Of a stretch of 8,707 nucleotides of DNA, positions 7,701-8,707 are shown one piece after another; position 1 is the stretch's first letter, and each line of letters starts with the position of its first letter. The position numbers and the translations under genes are program-made. The notes below the pieces were generated by a model, which saw only the letters and a list, made by a program, of their open reading frames with translations, was not told where the DNA came from and ran no database searches. Origin of the DNA: Chloroflexota bacterium (GTDB taxonomy: Bacteria; Chloroflexota; Dehalococcoidia; Bin125); NCBI GenBank assembly GCA_026707335.1, contig JAPOXB010000112.1:1-8707 (forward strand). Direction: 5' to 3'.

Positions 7701-7760
7701 CGGGCGTGGCGCGATCCCGCTGATCGACCCGGGCGCCCGTCGCGATCCCGGTCCGTGCAC

Positions 7761-7820
7761 GAAATTTCACGAATGTGCAGGAAAACGGCCGATTCGAGGG
7801 GGGGTGGCCCCGGATTCGGG
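7761..7820. repeat. Copy 2 of the direct repeat with 120-bp offset
   Basis: Second copy of the element at 7641-7700. It keeps GAAAACGGCC (7781-7790) and GGGGTGGCC (7801-7809). Its left arm contains the 8-bp palindrome GAAATTTC (7761-7768) and the related words CACGAAATT and CACGAATGTG. The AT-rich arm contrasts with the GC-rich surroundings. Confidence 0.7.
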
Positions 7821-7877
7821 TGGTCGCTGCGCGGATCGCCTTGCCTGACGAACACGCGATACGCGATCTGTTACCGA

Positions 7878-7906
7878 ATGATAGCGGAGTCCGGGCGCGA
7901 TGTCGA
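7878..7906 (-). promoter_or_regulatory. Well-matched leftward sigma70-type promoter facing the repeat block
   Basis: On the minus strand TCGACA (7906-7901) and TATCAT (7883-7878) each match the -35 and -10 consensus at 5/6, with exactly 17 bp between them. Transcription would start near 7870 and run leftward through both 120-bp repeat copies and the tandem repeats towards the 3' end of lysC. No convincing gene lies in its path, and DUF2442 ends upstream of it. Confidence 0.45.
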
Positions 7907-7933
7907 GGCGCCACCCGCACTACACGCCCGGGA

Positions 7934-8290
7934 TCACCCGCCAGCCTGCTCGCGGTCGTACTGCCGCAGCGCATCGAGCGTCAGCGGCCGGCCCGCGCGC
8001 TTCGCCTCCAGCCACCGCCGGAAGGACCACGCGCTCTCCCCCGACGCCCTGCCCTCCAGCAGCCCTTCCACGCCGATGTCCTCGTCGAGGTCGGGCCAGT
8101 GAATGTGCTGGCTCTCGGCGTACAGCTCGTAGTTGTTGCGCTCGTCCGGCGTCGCGTGGACCAGGCGGGGATACCAGTCGAGGGGTACCGAAATGGTCCG
8201 TCCGTCGGACAACTCCACGGTCAGCGTGTCCTCGGTGGCGCGGACGGCCGTCGCTCCAGGCACTTCGGAGTCAACGGTTGAAGAACGCAT
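7934..8290 (-). CDS. DUF2442 domain protein
   Basis: The 118-residue minus-strand product has the DUF2442 core: LTVELSDGRTISVPLDWYPRL (about 23-43), then HATPDERNNYEL and HIHWPDLDEDIGVEGLL (about 62-78). After this comes SGESAWSFRRWLEAKRAGRP and a short charged tail. Function of the family is unknown; such small proteins are often found beside DUF4160 genes, as here. There is no signal peptide or membrane segment. Start ATG 8290 is supported by GGAGGAG (8301-8295) 4 nt upstream. The start overlaps the end of the DUF4160 remnant by 20 bp, so translation was probably coupled to it. The N-terminal 15 or so residues are outside the conserved core. Why it is kept while its partner is truncated is unclear. 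Confidence 0.85.
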   Translation of the reverse strand: MRSSTVDSEVPGATAVRATEDTLTVELSDGRTISVPLDWYPRLVHATPDERNNYELYAESQHIHWPDLDEDIGVEGLLEGRASGESAWSFRRWLEAKRAGRPLTLDALRQYDREQAGG

Positions 8291-8444
8291 GCCGCTCCTC
8301 CAGGAATCGGGCCTGATCCCGCTCGACGATCCGTCGTATGCGCCGAATCTCCGTCGGCCGGAGATTGCCGCTGTGCTGCAAGTCTACGGGGCTGAGCCAG
8401 AACTCGGCGAAGCCATCATCCCGCCGCACATGCACGTGCGGTGG
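8271..8444 (-). pseudogene. DUF4160 gene lacking its N-terminal part
   Basis: Reading leftward from 8444 to the TGA at 8273-8271, the frame encodes PPHVHVRRDDGFAEFWLSP, then VDLQHSGNLRPTEIRRIRRI and VERDQARFLEERHAFFNR. This is the C-terminal two thirds of DUF4160, whose signature is PPHxH followed by a short FWLxP strand. The normal 25-30 residues before PPHVHV are missing. In frame upstream there is only low-complexity Arg/Pro-rich sequence (PRPRTSSPYP) back to a TAG near 8503. No ATG exists; the first GTG (8435) lies inside the conserved motif and would leave about 54 residues. Upstream sequence is repeat-derived, so the front was probably replaced by a repeat insertion or lost by deletion. 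It overlaps DUF2442 by 20 bp. Confidence 0.75.
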
Positions 8445-8490
8445 GGGGTAAGGGGAGGACGTTCGCGGGCGTGGTTCTCGCGCGCCGAGG

Positions 8491-8527
8491 CCCCCCTCAC
8501 CCTAACCCTCTCCCCAGGGAGAGGGGA
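8491..8527. repeat. GC-rich palindromic repeat A
   Basis: CCCTCTCCC (8506-8514) and GGGAGAGGG (8517-8525) form a perfect 9-bp inverted repeat around CA, preceded by CCTCACCCTAA. This CCTCACCC...CTCTCC(C)...GAGAGGG style is familiar from dispersed intergenic palindromes in GC-rich genomes. It lies just upstream of the broken DUF4160 start. Confidence 0.7.
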
Positions 8528-8680
8528 TCAGACCTTCACCGCGCGCTTTTTTTGGCCCCCCGGGCGCTCGATCGTCAGTCGGCTCCCCGCTGGACCGTTT
8601 TTGACCCCCGCATCTTTTTTTCGCGGGGCGCGTGGCAGCGTCAGCGGCGCCCTGACCTCACCCCCTGTCCCCCTCTCCAT
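8528..8680 (-). CDS. Possible 50-residue Lys-rich ORF between two palindromes
   Basis: An ATG at 8680, inside palindrome B, opens 50 codons to a TGA at 8530-8528, next to palindrome A. The product has PLTLPRAPRKKDAGVKNG in the middle and ends SRLTIERPGGQKKRAVKV. The three A-runs, unusual for this DNA, fall in phase as Lys codons. By hand count GC is about 71, 57 and 74% at codon positions 1, 2 and 3, weakly coding-like but far less biased than the real genes here. No Shine-Dalgarno was recognised. It may be a genuine small gene, the remnant of one, or part of a repeat element. Confidence 0.25.
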   Translation of the reverse strand: MERGTGGEVRAPLTLPRAPRKKDAGVKNGPAGSRLTIERPGGQKKRAVKV

Positions 8681-8700
8681 CCAGAAGGATGGAGAGGGGG
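8656..8700. repeat. GC-rich palindromic repeat B
   Basis: CCCCCTCTCCATCC (8669-8682) is followed after AGAA by its exact 14-bp inverse (8687-8700). The preceding CCTCACCCCC (8656-8665) matches the start of palindrome A. It could fold into a very stable hairpin in RNA. No T-run follows within the window. Confidence 0.75.
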
Positions 8701-8707
8701 AACGTGG

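Noticed and set aside
7421..7855. Minus-strand 144-residue Pro-rich ORF covering the repeat block
   Set aside because: It consists of the repeats read in one frame; units of 21 and 22 bp change frame inside it, other frames are open too, and no domain is recognisable.
8606..8628. Terminator from CCCCGC/GCGGGG arms around a T7 run
   Set aside because: The T-run lies in the loop, not after the stem, so it does not fit an intrinsic terminator on either strand.

Overview
The window is GC-rich (by eye about 70% or more), tightly packed bacterial chromosome. Gene content and order suggest a Chloroflexota member, perhaps near Thermomicrobia: pdxS-pdxT, a SpoIIIAA/Ycf45-like R3H ATPase next to tmk, a thrB-lysC pair, a DUF4160/DUF2442 pair, and GC-rich dispersed palindromes. 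The phylum is inferred from protein style and gene order; no marker gene or search supports it.

Left part (1-2769). The left edge holds the start of a leftward PfkB-type sugar kinase (1-146, cut by the edge). About 110 bp separate it from a divergent rightward cluster. pdxS and pdxT encode the two subunits of the DXP-independent pyridoxal phosphate synthase. pdxT overlaps by 4 bp with a GNAT-type acetyltransferase-like gene. That gene continues after an in-frame TGA as a second GNAT-like half in the same frame without a convincing start. It looks like one two-domain gene broken by a nonsense codon.

Middle (2805-7393). An AAA-type ATPase with a C-terminal R3H domain is followed 8 bp later by thymidylate kinase (tmk). 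After a 106-bp gap with a candidate promoter and a tiny leader ORF come homoserine kinase (thrB) and a two-ACT-domain aspartate kinase (lysC), overlapping by 4 bp. The last two are steps of the aspartate-to-threonine pathway.

Right part (7394-8707). This is accessory-like. A 540-bp non-coding stretch carries a GC-rich palindrome, six 21-22 bp tandem repeats arranged as alternating dimers, and two diverged copies of a longer sequence exactly 120 bp apart. A well-matched sigma70-type promoter points leftward into these repeats. Next, on the minus strand, is a DUF2442 gene preceded by a DUF4160 gene that has lost its N-terminal third. Upstream of the break lies repeat-derived sequence with two perfect palindromes and a 50-codon lysine-rich ORF between them.

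No complete, obviously new defence or mobile system is visible. The least explained material is the repeat/promoter block at 7497-7906 and the palindrome-bounded segment at 8491-8700.
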